The notes: generated by a model from the sequence alone, not told the origin. Shown: positions 10,862 through 22,200, counted from the stretch's first letter. The stretch is DNA of 64,000 nucleotides from Lophius americanus (GCA_037951165.1 JBBDHG010000057.1:9760001-9824000), one strand, 5' to 3'. Translations and numbers: made by a program.

Positions 10862-11500
10862 TGGATGACTGGATACCTATGAAAAATTTACAAAAAGACA
10901 AGAAGGAAGGTACTGGGTTTGTGACAGAGGACAGAGGAGAGAAGATAAGGAGACTTGATGGTGGAATGAGGAGGTCCAAAAAAGTATACGTACAGGGCAA
11001 GGACGGTGATATGAATTGGTATAAGACGACAGATGAAGAAAGTAGGCATGAATACAACGTAAGGTGAAGATTGAGGTGGCAAAGGCTTAACCAGAGGACT
11101 ATGATGAGTCGTAAAAACGATTGAACACTAAGGACGGAAAAAAATACCTGGTAATGATTGGCGTGGCAGAGGGATTGAAATGAGAAGGATGTGCAGCAAG
11201 TTAGGTGATTAAGGATAGAGATGGAAATGTACTAACAAGGGATGAGAGTGTGAGGGATTGATGTCATGAATTGATGAATGAAGAAAATGAGAGAGAGAGA
11301 AGTAAACTGAATGGAAAAGGTGCTTTGACAACATAATGGAAATCACTGGCCGAAAAAACAGGAGGCAGATTTGGAGACAGGAGTTGGGCTTTACTACTTG
11401 TACATCTGCCCGACCACAAGAAAGGAGCTTTAGCAAGTTGACGCCATTAAAGATGTAAACTATATGGTCAGATGGCTTGGTTGCCAATACAATCAGGTTG
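10862..11500 (+). pseudogene. Rex3-like RTE LINE, N-terminal reverse transcriptase region
   Basis: On the plus strand a frame resembling IKDRDGNVLTRDESV (about 11211-11250) is followed by MNEENEREREV (about 11275-11307). In the family this spans the linker before the reverse transcriptase fingers: DGNVLTxEESVxRRWKEYFEELMNEENERE. Here the RRWKEYFEE part is replaced by a stop and deletion. Upstream sequence reads as a basic linker with frameshifts. The palm domain is missing. A 3' end of the same family and strand occurs at 13.26-13.57 kb and may be the rest of the same insertion. Confidence 0.65.
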
Positions 11501-11511
11501 CGGCTAAATAT

Positions 11512-11560
11512 AATAACAATAATAATACATTTAATTTATAATGCTGATAGATGCTCATTT
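11512..11560 (-). repeat. L2 3' terminal scrap
   Basis: On the minus strand this reads CATTATAAATTAAATG then a TATTATTATT-like tail. That matches the AAGTGC-TTATAAATTAAATG-(TTA)n end of the L2 copies at 13.6, 26.2 and 36.6 kb. It is short, so a chance match is possible. Confidence 0.4.
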
Positions 11561-11570
11561 TATAAATGAA

Positions 11571-11595
11571 GATAGATAGATAGATATATAGATAT

Positions 11596-11676
<81 letters not shown>
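11571..11676. repeat. GATA tetranucleotide microsatellite
   Basis: About 25 GATA units, with two early ATATA interruptions. On the minus strand it directly follows the 3' region of the Rex1 copy, so it may have grown from that element's tail. Confidence 0.95.
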
Positions 11677-12615
11677 AAGAAAAAAATGCATATGTATGTT
11701 AAAATACAGGAATAAAGTGCATGCTAATATGAAGAAAAAGGAAAGAGTATGATCTCCAATGGCATATATTATATGGATTAAAAAAGTCCAGTTAGAGATG
11801 TGTAATAGTTTTCGACGTACAGATGTTCAAAAGTTGACCTGGTGCAGATGTGCAGTAGTTGTCCTGGTGCAGCAGTGCATTTAAGGAAGACACATAGTTG
11901 CTTTAATAGATGATAATCAGTTATCAGATACACACTGGGTGTTTAGTGAGGTTGCAGAGTTTTGGATTTCAGACACAACACAATCTCACAGGGATTTGTT
12001 TTAAAGACTGGCTGCAGTCGGGACAAAGGACTTGCGGTGGAGCTCTGTCTTACACTGCGGATGTTGCAGTCTGCCGCAGAAGGAGCTACTCATCCATGCT
12101 AGACAACACCTTTCACCCCCTACATGAGACTTTGGGAGCTCTGTCAGCTTGGTCAACCTTCTCCTCTCACCCAACTCCTCCACAGAGTCCAGGGTACAGT
12201 CCAGGACACAGTCGGACCTATTGGCCAGCCTGTTAAGGCTCTTCCTATCCCTCTTTTTGCTTCCTCCACCCCAGCAGACCACAGTGTAGACAATTGCAAA
12301 TGCTATCAAAGTGTCATTGAAGGTCATTTACAGGGTCCTGCATAGTCCGTAGGAAGTCAGTTTCCTCCGCGTGTGGGGACGACCTTGGCCCTTCTTGTAC
12401 AGGACATCTGTGTTGTCTGACCAGTCCAGTTTATTGTTGAGGTGAACACCCGGTTATTTGTACAAGTTCACCTGCTCAATATCCAAACCCTGGATATTTA
12501 CCGTGGGGTTCTGTGAGGAACTCCTCCGGAGGTCAGTCAACAGCTCCTTTGTTTTGCTGGTGTTAATCTTAAGGTGATTGACTCTTCTGCATCACCTTGT
12601 CCCCGGATCTAAAGA
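11677..12615 (-). pseudogene. Rex1-type LINE, 3' part
   Basis: The longest intact piece is a minus-strand frame at 12001-12327. It encodes IVYTVVCWGGGSKKRDRKSL, then CTLDSVEELGERRRLTKLTE, then HVGGERCCLAW, and ends LQHPQCKTELHRKSFVPTA, the standard C-terminus of Rex1-family reverse transcriptases. Upstream (12330-12610) frameshifted sequence still reads INTSKTKELLTDLRRSS-like, then YLGVHLNNKLDWSDNTD-like and LYKKGQGR. The 3' untranslated region runs to about 11677 and abuts the GATA array. Reverse transcriptase catalytic motifs are lost through 5' truncation. The element lies between two pieces of a Rex3-like RTE. Confidence 0.85.
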
Positions 12616-12890
12616 ATGGCCTTTATATCATAGTTGATCCATGGCTATTGGATTCATTATTGTTTGGAAAATACAGCACTATTCTGGTTGGTACAGTGTT
12701 TTCCACTCAAAAGTGGATGTAGTTAGTGATGCAGTGAGTTAGACCATCAATATCCTCCAAGTCTAGAGCACAGAGAATATCCCAGTCTGACCCCATTACT
12801 TACTGAAGTTAGGAAAGCATAAAAGTGTGATAATACTTTCATTAAGACAACAGCAGTGCAGTCCAGCTGTTTGTACAGCTGACAAGTGTT
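12616..12890. other. No gene seen
   Basis: Mixed AT-rich sequence between the Rex1 copy and a SINE-like remnant. No coding signal. Confidence 0.5.
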
Positions 12891-13045
12891 TCTCAAAATT
12901 GGTTCTCTGCATTTAATCCAAATCTCAAGAGAAGTTGGCAACTATCTGCAGTGCTGGTTAGCAGTTTGGTGTTCAGGATCTTGCTTAAGGACCCTTCAAT
13001 ATAGGAATCAAACTACCAACTACAGTGGTCAATGCCATGAGTGTA
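12891..13045 (+). repeat. SINE-like or MITE-like dispersed repeat remnant
   Basis: The stretch ATTTAATCCAAA ... GCAGTGCTGGTTAGCAG ... GTTCAGGATCTTGCTTAAGG, then ATAGGAATCAAACTACCAAC, resembles a very common fish repeat (TTTATCCAAAGCGACTTACA ... GTTCAGTGTCTTGCTCAAGG ... GGGATCGAACC). That repeat has a B-box-like GATCGAACC; here it has decayed to GAATCAAAC. I call it from memory of fish genomes, without a search. Confidence 0.4.
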
Positions 13046-13224
13046 AAGGTTATTTGTTAAAATTGAGTTGTAACAGACAAAAGTTACCCCATAGGTTTGT
13101 GTCCTATTACACATTCAGATTTTTTATATATATTTGTTTTATACAGTTCCTCATGTACTTTGAGGAGTTGTAGAACAATTTGGTTTACAAAATGGTGGTG
13201 GAACCAGCCCTGCTTTCCTGTTTA

Positions 13225-13262
13225 GAAATGGGAGCACTGACAAAATACAGTGCTCCCATTTC
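13225..13262. repeat. Perfect 15-bp hairpin with 8-nt loop
   Basis: Left arm GAAATGGGAGCACTG at 13225-13239, loop ACAAAATA at 13240-13247, right arm CAGTGCTCCCATTTC at 13248-13262. The arms match perfectly. The right arm ends where the RTE 3' fragment begins. Confidence 0.95.
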
Positions 13263-13568
13263 AAAGATTTTCTTTGGGGGTGACGGGTATGGACTTGTTT
13301 AGGAAAGAGAAAATCAGAAGGACGGCATGGGTTATATGTCTTGGAGACAAAGTAAGAAAGGCCAGATTGAGATGATTTTCACATGTGGTACAAAGATGCT
13401 GGAGATGGAGTTGCCGCGCAGGGGGAAAAGAGGAAGACCAAAGAGGAAGTTTCTGGATGTGGTGAGAGGACATGCAATTGGTTGGTGTTGACGGAAGAGG
13501 CATAGAACAGGGTAAGGGGAGAACAGATGATCTCCAGTGGTGACCCCCGAAGGGAACAGCTGAAAGAA
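13263..13568 (+). pseudogene. Rex3-like RTE LINE, 3' end
   Basis: The plus-strand translation, with frame changes, gives GDKVRKARLR, then CRAGGKRGRPKRKFLDVV, then the 3' phrase GTGACCCCCGAAGGGAACAG and CTGAAAGAA. This is the C-terminal arm of an RTE reverse transcriptase: normally GDKVREARLRWFGHV, then RRQRGRPKRRYMDVV. It is followed by that family's characteristic 3' end. It shares strand and family with the fragment at 10.86-11.5 kb. Confidence 0.8.
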
Positions 13569-13569
13569 C

Positions 13570-13752
13570 TTTAAAAAAAAAGACTTAAAACTTTCCTTTT
13601 TAGCAGAACCTACAACTTTTAATCAGCATTTCTGCTTTTTGGTCATATTTTTATACAATTATTATTCTATTTTTTTATTGATGCTTTTATCTGTTTTTAC
13701 CTTGTAGTACTTTGAGATTTGATCCAAATTTCAAGTGCGTTATCAATTAAAT

Positions 13753-13795
<43 letters not shown>
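13570..13795 (+). repeat. L2 (Maui-like) 3' UTR with TTA tail
   Basis: AAAGACTTAAAACTTTCC, TTTTTAGCAGAACCTA, then TTTGAGATTTGATCCAAAT and a (TTA)n tail at about 13755-13793. The same sequence ends the L2 copies at 26.2-26.4 and 36.6-36.8 kb, so this is a strongly 5'-truncated third copy. It lies immediately downstream of the RTE 3' end. Confidence 0.85.
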
Positions 13796-15600
13796 ATCAA
13801 CAAAAACTGCCAAGCTATTAACTTCAGTCATCAACCTATGGAGCACCAACGCCAACTTCTTTTTATTTTTTATTTTTCTATTATGATCTGAAATTTATTT
13901 TGATTTTTATTATATTCATTAATTTTAATCAAGTAAATATTGGAAATGGTAGGATGTATGTTGAAACCTGGGTCAAGACAATGATGAATGCGCATATGGC
14001 TTATTGATGTAGTCTGAGTTACTTTACTAAGCATACTCAAGGTAGAATGTCCATAAAAAGAGATTGATTTGCTAACGTTAACATGGGCAACAGGCAAAAG
14101 AGTGTACCGAAATTAATGAGATACAACAGCAGCCACGAGACGCTCGTCATATGCAAATCGTGATAGCTGAGCAGGTGTTACAGCAGTGCAAACAATTGAG
14201 AAGTGACCGTTGTACAATTAAGTTATTAATATAATAAGGAGTAAAATTTTATTTGAATCAAATATGAATGCAAATGGAATTTTATTTATGTTTAAGTTTC
14301 ATGGCGAAGGTATAACCTTTAAATGTAGAAACAAAAGCTATTGGAGTTATTATGGTAGTTGCAGCAGTGATGCAGGATTTCTGGTTCAGCAGGGTTTATT
14401 TATGTATTCTACAAATGTGACTTATGTCCTGATATATGAAATATGACTGCGGTGTTATTCATTAGGACTCAAGGCTAACTAGGAAGATGGTTAATGTGCA
14501 AAGGCTTATTTAGAACACGAAATTTGTTTATTAAAGCATCAGCCATAAGCTGCAAGTTTGCTGCGCTGCAGTTTGAGGCTTAAATGCATCCTATGATTCT
14601 GCACTGTATGAGAATAGTGAATGATGTACACATGCATCATTGACAAAAGATCTTACTTTAGAACCCCGTTGCTGCAAAACTCCGGCCATGAGATGTGTGT
14701 CCCGCTGAGGTTTGCAGACCTGATGAATACAGTGCAGCTGAGCCCATACATAGGATGCTGGACGCTTTATGCTAGACAGAAACACATTTCATGGAGCAAA
14801 TCTTCTGTGCTTTGGATAGATTAATGCCAGACCACTGAGTGCAGTGATGGAATCTGGAGGATATCGCCGGAAGCGTTCTCATTGTTCAATCAGTAGGTGC
14901 TCCTGAGAGTCAGAGAAGGAGTCTGGCATTTCCGTGACTGGAGGCATGTCACAATGGGCTTTGACCAACGTCTAATATGCACAAGACCTGCCATTGATGT
15001 CCAGTCAGCATCAACATTAAGTATAGCTCCTGGTCAGTAGGCTTTTATCCAGCAAAATGTGAAAATGATTTGAGGATTGTGAGCCTTTTTATGAAATAAG
15101 ATCTTAGTCATGCTCATTTATGCAGCTAGACGTAACACCTAGATTCTAAAAGAAGATACAGAGTTAACCTCATCGACTGTATCTGATAGGTTCAAGTCTA
15201 TGTTCACAGAGTACCATTAATAGAAGTTTGAAAGTGTTAATGTAGACTTTGTTGCAACTCCAGACCATATAGAGAGAACTACTATCATGGCACAGGTGCT
15301 ACCAAGTAAAAAAAAGCATGCTTTGGTTGCAGGAATAAGTTAAAGCCTCTTCTCTAACATGTTCTCCCCTGATCAACAAGCCAAAAGAACATGAATTTGG
15401 AGCAATGTTCTTGAAACGATCGTTTTGCTTTTTGTCTAAATTACTGAGCATCAAACACAGACATACATGACACACCTCACCCCCCAACAATTCCATAACT
15501 CCCACTGTCTGTTACCTAATATGTACAGTAAATATCTATTTGACAGTGCACTTAAAGCTCACTGAGGCTGTTGCAATATTATTAAGACCAAGCACCTCAC
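13796..15600. other. No gene seen
   Basis: AT-rich with scattered short open frames on both strands and no recognised motif. The part at 14580-15010 is closer to balanced composition but shows neither protein family similarity nor transposon ends. Confidence 0.5.
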
Positions 15601-15604
15601 TTTT

Positions 15605-16125
15605 CTTTTCTTTTTAACTCAGGTTCCTTTGAAACTCAGGTTTCAACTTATTTCCTTCCCTGTATTGTCACCTCTATTTCAATCTTGTGTTGTTACCATT
15701 ATTTCTATCTTGAATACTGTCTGTGTGAAGGGAGACAAGCAAAGTAAGTTTTGCATTGCTCGATCTCAACTACCCACTCCTTGGTCTGGGGCATCAATTA
15801 TTATGAGCAATGCTCACCAGCTGGCCAATTATAGTTTTTTCATCCTGTTAGTTGACGTGGCCTCCACCTACCAATGTTCACTCAGAGCCATCAACCTCAT
15901 TTTTCATCAGTCTCAGCAGAGTTATCAGCCGCCATCTCCATTATCCAGATTCCAAGGGAAGATACACCGGCTGCTGTTCAGGGCAGATCCACTACGATCA
16001 AAGTCTCCCTGAAGAGTCTAAGCACCAAAGGCTTTCTGAAGGACTTATTATCAAATATTGTCTGTTGTCATAATAAATATTCATCTTTTTATTCATTGTC
16101 TGTCTCTCCTGACTGAACTCTAGCT
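15605..16125 (+). repeat. Unnamed dispersed repeat, copy 1
   Basis: The core at about 15890-15995 aligns with two other places in the window (32.8 and 41.5 kb): CATCAACCTCATTTTTCATC, AGTCTCAGCAGAGTTATCA, CAGATTCCAAGGG, GGCTGCTGTTCAGGGCAGA. Upstream, CTTGGTCTGGGGCATCAAT at about 15780 matches copy 3 (ATGGTCTGGAGCATGGGGT). It ends with CATAATAAATATTCATC, then ATTCATTGTCTGTCTCTCC. Overlapping open frames occur but are not shared between copies. An AATAAA near the 3' end would fit an LTR or a retroelement 3' UTR. I cannot name the family. Confidence 0.6.
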
Positions 16126-16770
16126 GTCAATCCTAGTTGACCACATGTTGGGTTATGTGTTTTGAGCTGTTATGCTAGGCAATTTTTATGGTATTTATAT
16201 ACAGTGTCAATATCTTTGGGAGCGGCCAAATGTACATACGGCTTAAGTTTTCCACTTTCACAGTGTAAACAAATCCCCTTTTACAAAAAGAATGCAACAT
16301 ATCAACCTAATTATAAATGAACTATACCAAGGACTATACCAAGGTATTTATTCTCATTTACACTTAACTAAAATGATGGTGGTCCATTGAGGTTTAAATA
16401 GTAAGTCAGCATTCCACGAGGACAAGCGTTATGGCTTGTAAATCAACAGTGTTTGCCTTTAGTGTTGTGATATACATGTGTCGAGCAATGCTTTGTGAGC
16501 AATTAATCTCTTTTTTATTTTTTTTGGCTGCTTCCATTTCTCATCTGCATTGAAGAGCTGGCAGATATTAAATGTTAGGTATAACTCCTGTGACGAAACT
16601 ACCCATTTGACTAAGCTTCACTGGCTCCTTGAACGGCACCATGAGTACACTGGATTGCATGCCAGTTAACCTCATCTCCAATGAAGAAAGTTTAAGTTAA
16701 TTTTCTTTTATTTGTCTTCTTAATAGTTTTTAACTGCTAGTATTTCCTTCTTTCAATCATCTGTTATAGA
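16126..16770. other. No gene seen
   Basis: AT-rich, with a poly-T run near 16510-16525. Nothing recognised. Confidence 0.5.
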
Positions 16771-16774
16771 GATA

Positions 16775-17075
16775 CTGGCTGAGTGGATCACTGGGGAGCA
16801 ACTGTAGAATCACTCTCTTTTACTGTAAAACTTCACTGTTCATATCCATCTCTGCCTGGTCTTTTTATGTGGAGTTTACATGTTCTGCTTGTGTTTGTAC
16901 TGCGGCCTCCTCCCAAAGTCCAAAACACATGCGCTAGGTCTATTGGTAAGTTTAAATCACCCATATGTGTGAATCTGAGCATGAATGGTTGTTTGCCTCT
17001 ATGTGTCAGTCCTGTGATGAACTCTTGATTTGCCCTGCAACACTGAACAGGATAAGCAGCTGCAAAAAATGAATG
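16775..17075 (+). mobile_element. SINE-like retroposon common in teleosts
   Basis: The plus strand reads GTCTTTTTATGTGGAGTTTA, CATGTTCTGCTTGTGTTTG, TCCTCCCAAAGTCCAAA, GTGTGAATCTGAGCATGAATG, GCCTCTATGTGTCAGTCCTG, then CACTGAACAGGATAAGCAG and AATGAATGAATG. The order matches a widespread fish retroposon (GTGGAGTTTGCATGTTCTCC ... CCTCCCACAGTCCAAAGACA ... GAACAGGATAAGCGG ... ATGGATGG). It is about 300 bp long and has no coding capacity. The mirrored copy at 18.5-18.7 kb is the same family. Confidence 0.65.
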
Positions 17076-17965
17076 AATGCTCAAGGGCTGCATGCAAGAA
17101 ACATCCCCAATATGTCACACCCTGGTCTTGTCCTGCCAACCCGCTGTCGCTTTGCCTCGTTTATTACCTCTGCTCCCATTTCAGAGGCAGAACAAATAAA
17201 TCCCCCGTACGCTTTCATGGCATTTTTGCAGATGATCACTGCTCCAGCATTGAGCTGGCAGTGTAAAACGGGCTGTTTCCTTTGGTTGTTCTACAATATT
17301 TGCAGCTTTGTATGCCTTGCACAAAACAGTTTCGCTCACACTACTGTCGTTCCATAGCCAAATACGTGTTGTTCAAAGTTAACCCCTTGTATGAAGATAA
17401 ATATAGGTTGGCCGTCATGGAACCCAAGGGAGTTTGGACTACTCAAGTCTTTCTCTTCTTAACATAGAGACCCCTTCAGCAGAAGCTCCTAGAGGATGCT
17501 GGGGCTGAATGAGTAGGTAGCAATATGGATACCGAGCAGCACAGGGGTTGAGAGGCAGAGTGATGGGATTATCTTTTTCTTTTTCAGCTGAAATAGACCG
17601 CCAAATTGTGTTTTGCCATGATTGAAGCGAATGTGGCATGTCACAAGTCTATAGATTGCAGGCCTTGCTCCAAATTGTGTATAGTGTAATGTGTGTGCAG
17701 CAATGGAAAGAATAGCCATAGCCTCAGCATTAAAGAGTTCAGCGCAATGAAGCTTAAAGAGACTCAGTATATCATTTTGTACATAGTTGAAAAACAATAT
17801 AGGGTTGCATTTTATTATTTAACTATGCTCCGTTGTGGTCTTGGAGGCATTTTCAGGTCCAGGTTTTAATCTTATGCTTCATACTACCTCTTTCTCTCAT
17901 CGATATTACCACCTTTCAAATGTTGTTTGGAGCTACTGAATCGACTGAATACACTTAATTAATAA
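17076..17965. other. No gene seen; possible non-coding element at 17080-17310
   Basis: The first 230 bp have balanced composition, unlike the surroundings, and no transposon signature. The rest is AT-rich. Confidence 0.35.
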
Positions 17966-17967
17966 AC

Positions 17968-18042
17968 TGTCTGTCTGTCTGTCTCCCTCTCTCTCTGTCT
18001 CTCAATCTCTCTCTATATATATATATCTCTCTCTCTCTCTCC
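17968..18042. repeat. Compound CTGT/CT/AT microsatellite
   Basis: Runs of CTGT, then CT, then AT, then CT again, after AATTAATAAACTG, which could be a retroposon tail. Confidence 0.9.
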
Positions 18043-18535
18043 TGCTAAAATGATCCTGCAGATTTAGATTAATGACTAAAAAAGGAGAAAAAAAACTTTT
18101 AAGGTAAAAGTAGGATCCTCGTTTCCCAAAGGGATATTCCCAAGCCATCCAGCAGACCAAATATATTAAGTTTAACCAAGTTAAACGATCATCACCAACT
18201 TCAGTTATAAAGTAAAACATAAGAAATGCATTAAATATAATCATCCAAGAATAAACATTGTTATGAAATATGCTAGTTTAATGAGACATGGGTATGTTTA
18301 TACTATCGTGTTGGAGGAAATTAAATATAAAGGAATGTTTCATGAACCCCAGCTAAGGAAACAATATACAGCCTTCCATTGAAATTAAGAAGTAGTGGTC
18401 AAAGAAGCAGTATCTCTACTGCATCACCCTCCTCTCCAATTACTGAGCAGGGATTGTCAATCCCCATCATTTACTAGGCTGCTGGCTAGCAATGCAAATG
18501 AACAGTTATCTTAACTAGCATTAGCTGAGCTGCTG
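18043..18535. other. No gene seen
   Basis: AT-rich, without recognised motifs. Confidence 0.5.
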
Positions 18536-18539
18536 ACAT

Positions 18540-18748
18540 TGAGTAAGAGGCGGGGGACACCCTTGACAAGTTCTGCCAGTTCATCACAGGGCCGGCACAG
18601 GGACAACCATTCACACCACGGGCAATGTACACTCACCAGTTAACCCATAAGCCTTTGTCTTGCTTTGGACCGTTGGCAGGAACTGGCATACCAGATGGGA
18701 GCCCACACAAACAGAGGGAGAACATGCAAACTCCACACAGGAAGGACA
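18540..18748 (-). mobile_element. SINE-like retroposon, inverted copy
   Basis: Read on the minus strand: CTTCCTGTGTGGAGTTTGCA, TGTTCTCCCTCTGTTTGTG, ACGGTCCAAAGC, GTGGTGTGAATGGTTGTCC, CCGGCCCTGTGATGAACTGG, CAAGGGTGTCCCCCGCC. This is the same family as at 16.8-17.1 kb and preserves the GATGAACTGG ... GGGTGTCCCCCGCC part that the other copy lost. The two copies face each other about 1.5 kb apart. Confidence 0.65.
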
Positions 18749-20040
18749 TTTGTGCTAAAAATCTTGTACATTGTTGTAGATAGTTTAACATTGTTTACAT
18801 CACATAACAACCAGTAGGAATGAGAAGCCTCTTTTGTTTTGAAACAGTTTTCTTCTGTTTTGATCTTTACATATTAAATCAAAGGATTGTCATTTGGTTG
18901 ATTTTTATTTTTTGCAAGGTAACTTTAAGGACTCTTGATTTTAGCTTTTGTTACTTATTTTCGGCATTGATCATCTTCCGGAGAAAAATAAATACTGCTA
19001 TATTAATTTTGTTTCGTGATGAGCGGATCGTTCTTAGGAGTGGGAAAGTTGGATCAAAACCCATGTTATGTTACGGATTCCTCTAGGCAGGGATGTAACA
19101 GTGATGTTGCCTGAAAAATAATAGGTATACACAATACATCTGTAAAAAACTGCACCACACAGCTGGTTGCAATCACATAGCTGGACCCCCCGGGTTGGTG
19201 TCTTAATAGCTCATTGAACTGATTTTAATTAATATGTTAACACAGAGCACACATCTCAAGTGTCCCTTACTATCTGTTCCAAAAATTATCCCAGAGATAT
19301 GTCTATGCTACCCTTTACTCTATTGTTCAAGGAGTATTGGGCCATATTGGACACATGAAAAAATCTAAGATTAGCAGAATAAAACAATATGAATTTTTAC
19401 GAGAGGAAGTAGCTTTACAAGAAAAAAGTTGTAATTTTAAAGACTGGCGAGAGGGCAGCTTTGCAAACTGCAGTGCTCTTGTCAAAAACTGTTGGAGGAG
19501 CTGTGCAGCACCACACACAAACACACACACAGCCTCAGATGCACGTCACTGTGATTATGAAGTAGTCAGATTACTTTAGGATCACTGTTTACGGTGTTCT
19601 CCATATGCATTATTTTACAGTTAAATCTGGCAACAAAACCATCATGACTATGTTACGTGGTTTTAATTTAACATAGGAGTCTATGCACCATCTTGCATTG
19701 GTACATCTGCAGTTGTATGTTCAGTGTCATAGACACCGTCTTCACCACAGTTCATCTCTTGCGGGATCCAAAATTGAGCGGTAAACTCGCTGTTTCTTGT
19801 GAAACTAATAACCCCATAACAGAGCAGGCTGGTACATCAACAATAGCCGTGCTGCCCACTGCTTTCCGCTGCTATCTCCTTCTCTAAAAAAAAGGGATGA
19901 TTAATTCCAAGTCTGTCCAGTTCAGAACAAAGCCAGTTTTTACACAGAATTTCAAAAGTTCTGATATTTATGAACATGTTTATGTGCCAAAAAGAAGAGT
20001 GTAATATCAGAAATACCTACCGACGCTCAACTGATATTTT
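18749..20040. other. No gene seen
   Basis: AT-rich. The patch at 19395-19442 contains TTTTTACGAGAGGAAGTAG and AAAAAAGTTGTAATTTTA, related to the degenerate repeat at 20.05-20.2 kb. Nothing coding was recognised. Confidence 0.5.
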
Positions 20041-20049
20041 CCCTCAACA

Positions 20050-20200
20050 AGTAGACTAAAATTACAATTTTAATTCTTGTAAAATAACTATTTTTATTAT
20101 CATAGTGTATTAAAACTTTTTTTTGAGAAAATTACAACTTTTTTCCTCGTAAAATTCCAACTTTACTTTCATTATATTACAACGTCAGTCTCGTACTTTT
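20050..20200. repeat. Degenerate TTACAACTTT/TTTCTCGTAAAA-type tandem repeat
   Basis: Units resembling AAATTACAACTTTTTTCCTC and GTAAAATTCCAACTTTACTT recur with a spacing of roughly 20 bp and heavy mutation. The pattern (AATTACGACTTTTTTCTCG, often as its complement) is common in fish genomes. Confidence 0.5.
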
Positions 20201-20286
20201 TTGTCAATGTATCCTTAATACTACATCATGCTATTGTCTTCTGTTTTTAATATAAGATTATCCTTTATTCATCAGAAAGAGTACTA

Positions 20287-20318
20287 ATAGTACTCTATTA
20301 GTACTAATAGAGTACTAT
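20287..20318. repeat. Perfect 32-bp palindrome
   Basis: Centred between 20302 and 20303 with no spacer. Each half reads ATAGTACTCTATTAGT or its complement. Overlapping AGTACTAATAGTACT on the left adds a second, smaller palindrome. The sequence can form a cruciform. Confidence 0.95.
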
Positions 20319-22080
20319 AATATTAATAGTTACAATAGTTACAATTAGTTATAGTCAATTCCTCCGACAACTTTGTTTGCAGTAGAAATGTTTTGGAAAA
20401 GTGAGCAAAAAGCAGATGTTATCAGAAAGGCCTGCATCTTTACTCCCATGTTAACAATGGTTGTGTTTTGCAGCTGTTGTTCGCTGCAGAGTGACATAAT
20501 ACAGAGCAAACACCAGACAGGCCAGGTTTTAATAGTGTCATAATGCAAGGGGGAAATGTGCTACGAGGCTTTGAGTGAGATAGTGTCAGCCAGACACCTC
20601 CAGTCCATCTGTGGTGACTAATTATGCCAGAATCAGTAGGTAATTAGACAGGGAAATTGTTGAAATGCCAGATGCTGAATTCCCTGATCAGTTAGAATGG
20701 GACATAAAAGGAGCTGCTGCAAGTTTGAGTCATTGCAAGTTGGTTTATTCTCTTTTGAACCCAAGAGCTCAGTTTATATGTTATGAAATTGAGGGCCGGG
20801 GCATTTTTTCTGTGTGGTATAATGGAATCGAAACAGAGGCTCAGAATTGAGAGCTTTCAGCATTACCCCCCTTTGTTTTGTTATTTTTTTAAACTTAATC
20901 AATTGTGCAGACCACTGCAACAAGCAAGATTGCTTTTTTTTGCCTTGCGACTATTATCAGAATAAAATCAGTGCCGAAGGTTGCTCCCATTAATCACTAG
21001 AGCAAGCAAGTCACTCTGACTTTAATATTGCCCCCCCTCAACAAACAGACACACAGACACACAGACACACACTGGTGGAAATGCACAGCACAAGGAGGAA
21101 ATGCTGCCCGTTTGTGATACACCACCTTTTCAGTAACTTTGAACGCCCAGCTGTTCCACTGGAAGACATATTAAATCATTTGTGCAAACAGCCGTTAAAT
21201 GGTACAGCATGTCCCTGTCTCAGCCTTAACAAACCTCCACTCACCCCGAGACATTTTGTCCAAATACCACAGAGGGTACGCTGCACGGATATTACAGCAT
21301 CAATAATATACTCAATGCATACAATTCCATAGTGACCCACTACATATTAATAAGGCAAATCTTTGTCAAAATAAATCAAAACCAGACTTAAACCAGACAT
21401 TTCAAGCAGAGAATATATTAAACTCTGGTTTCTCTTTTGTTTGTAACAAAAGAGATATTTTTTTATCTGATTATTTTTGAGATAATACAAAATAAATAAT
21501 CATCATCATCAGTTAAATCAGGAGAGAGCACAAATTGGAACAGGGGCAGAAATTGCACCAGATGAACAAAAGTGGGAAACTCAGAGACAATTATGTTGAA
21601 CAATGATGACCAACTCAACTTTGACTCTTTAACTTTTCACTTCATTTTTTTGCGGGATTTTTGGCTTCACTGACCCAGTGATTTAGGGTAATACTTTTCC
21701 ATTTCATCTGTATCTTTAAATTAGAATTGTGCACAAATATGCACGAAATTAAGGTATAGTGGAGATTAAATGTGTTGCCCATTTACGTTAATGCTTAGGG
21801 TAATTTCTGGATTCCATGAGCAAGATACTCATGAAAGCTTATTGGCTAGTTCCACCATTCAATGAGGTTCTGTCAGCACTGTGAGAATGAGTGATGTTGG
21901 CTCGTTTTGTAAGGAGCTTTGAGTGATGCAGTCCATTACAGGAAGTTGTAGCATCCATTAGTCACCAAATTAGAAAATTACTATTATTATTACCATTGTG
22001 TAAGTGCACTGAAGGCCTGACAAGAAACAAAGTAAACATTGAATATGAAAGTTAAGATTTGTTAAAACATTTGTGTTGTT
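20319..22080. other. No gene seen; candidate non-coding element at 20350-20900
   Basis: Composition at 20350-20900 is less AT-rich and lacks transposon motifs. It carries TAAT-core phrases (GACTAATTATGCC, GGTAATTAGACAG) of the kind found in developmental enhancers. That reading is only a suggestion. The rest is AT-rich. Confidence 0.3.
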
Positions 22081-22200
22081 TTCCTACATTTAAATTGTAT
22101 TATTGTATTTTGCACACTACCAAGAGCCAATCCAAGATCTGCTAAACTGATTTCCATTGTTCCGCAAACAATGACAATAAAGTTCTATTCTATTCAATGA
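22081..22200 (+). repeat. LINE-like 3' tail
   Basis: CCATTGTTCCGCAAACAATG, then ACAATAAAGTTCTATTC and TATTC. An ACAATAAAGTTCTATTCTATTC end is typical of teleost Rex1/L2-group retroposon tails. Only the last part is seen. Confidence 0.4.

Noticed and set aside
12891..13045. A tRNA gene, because of a worn B-box-like GAATCAAAC
   Set aside because: No A box, cloverleaf or anticodon arm can be drawn; a SINE-like or MITE-like repeat fits better.
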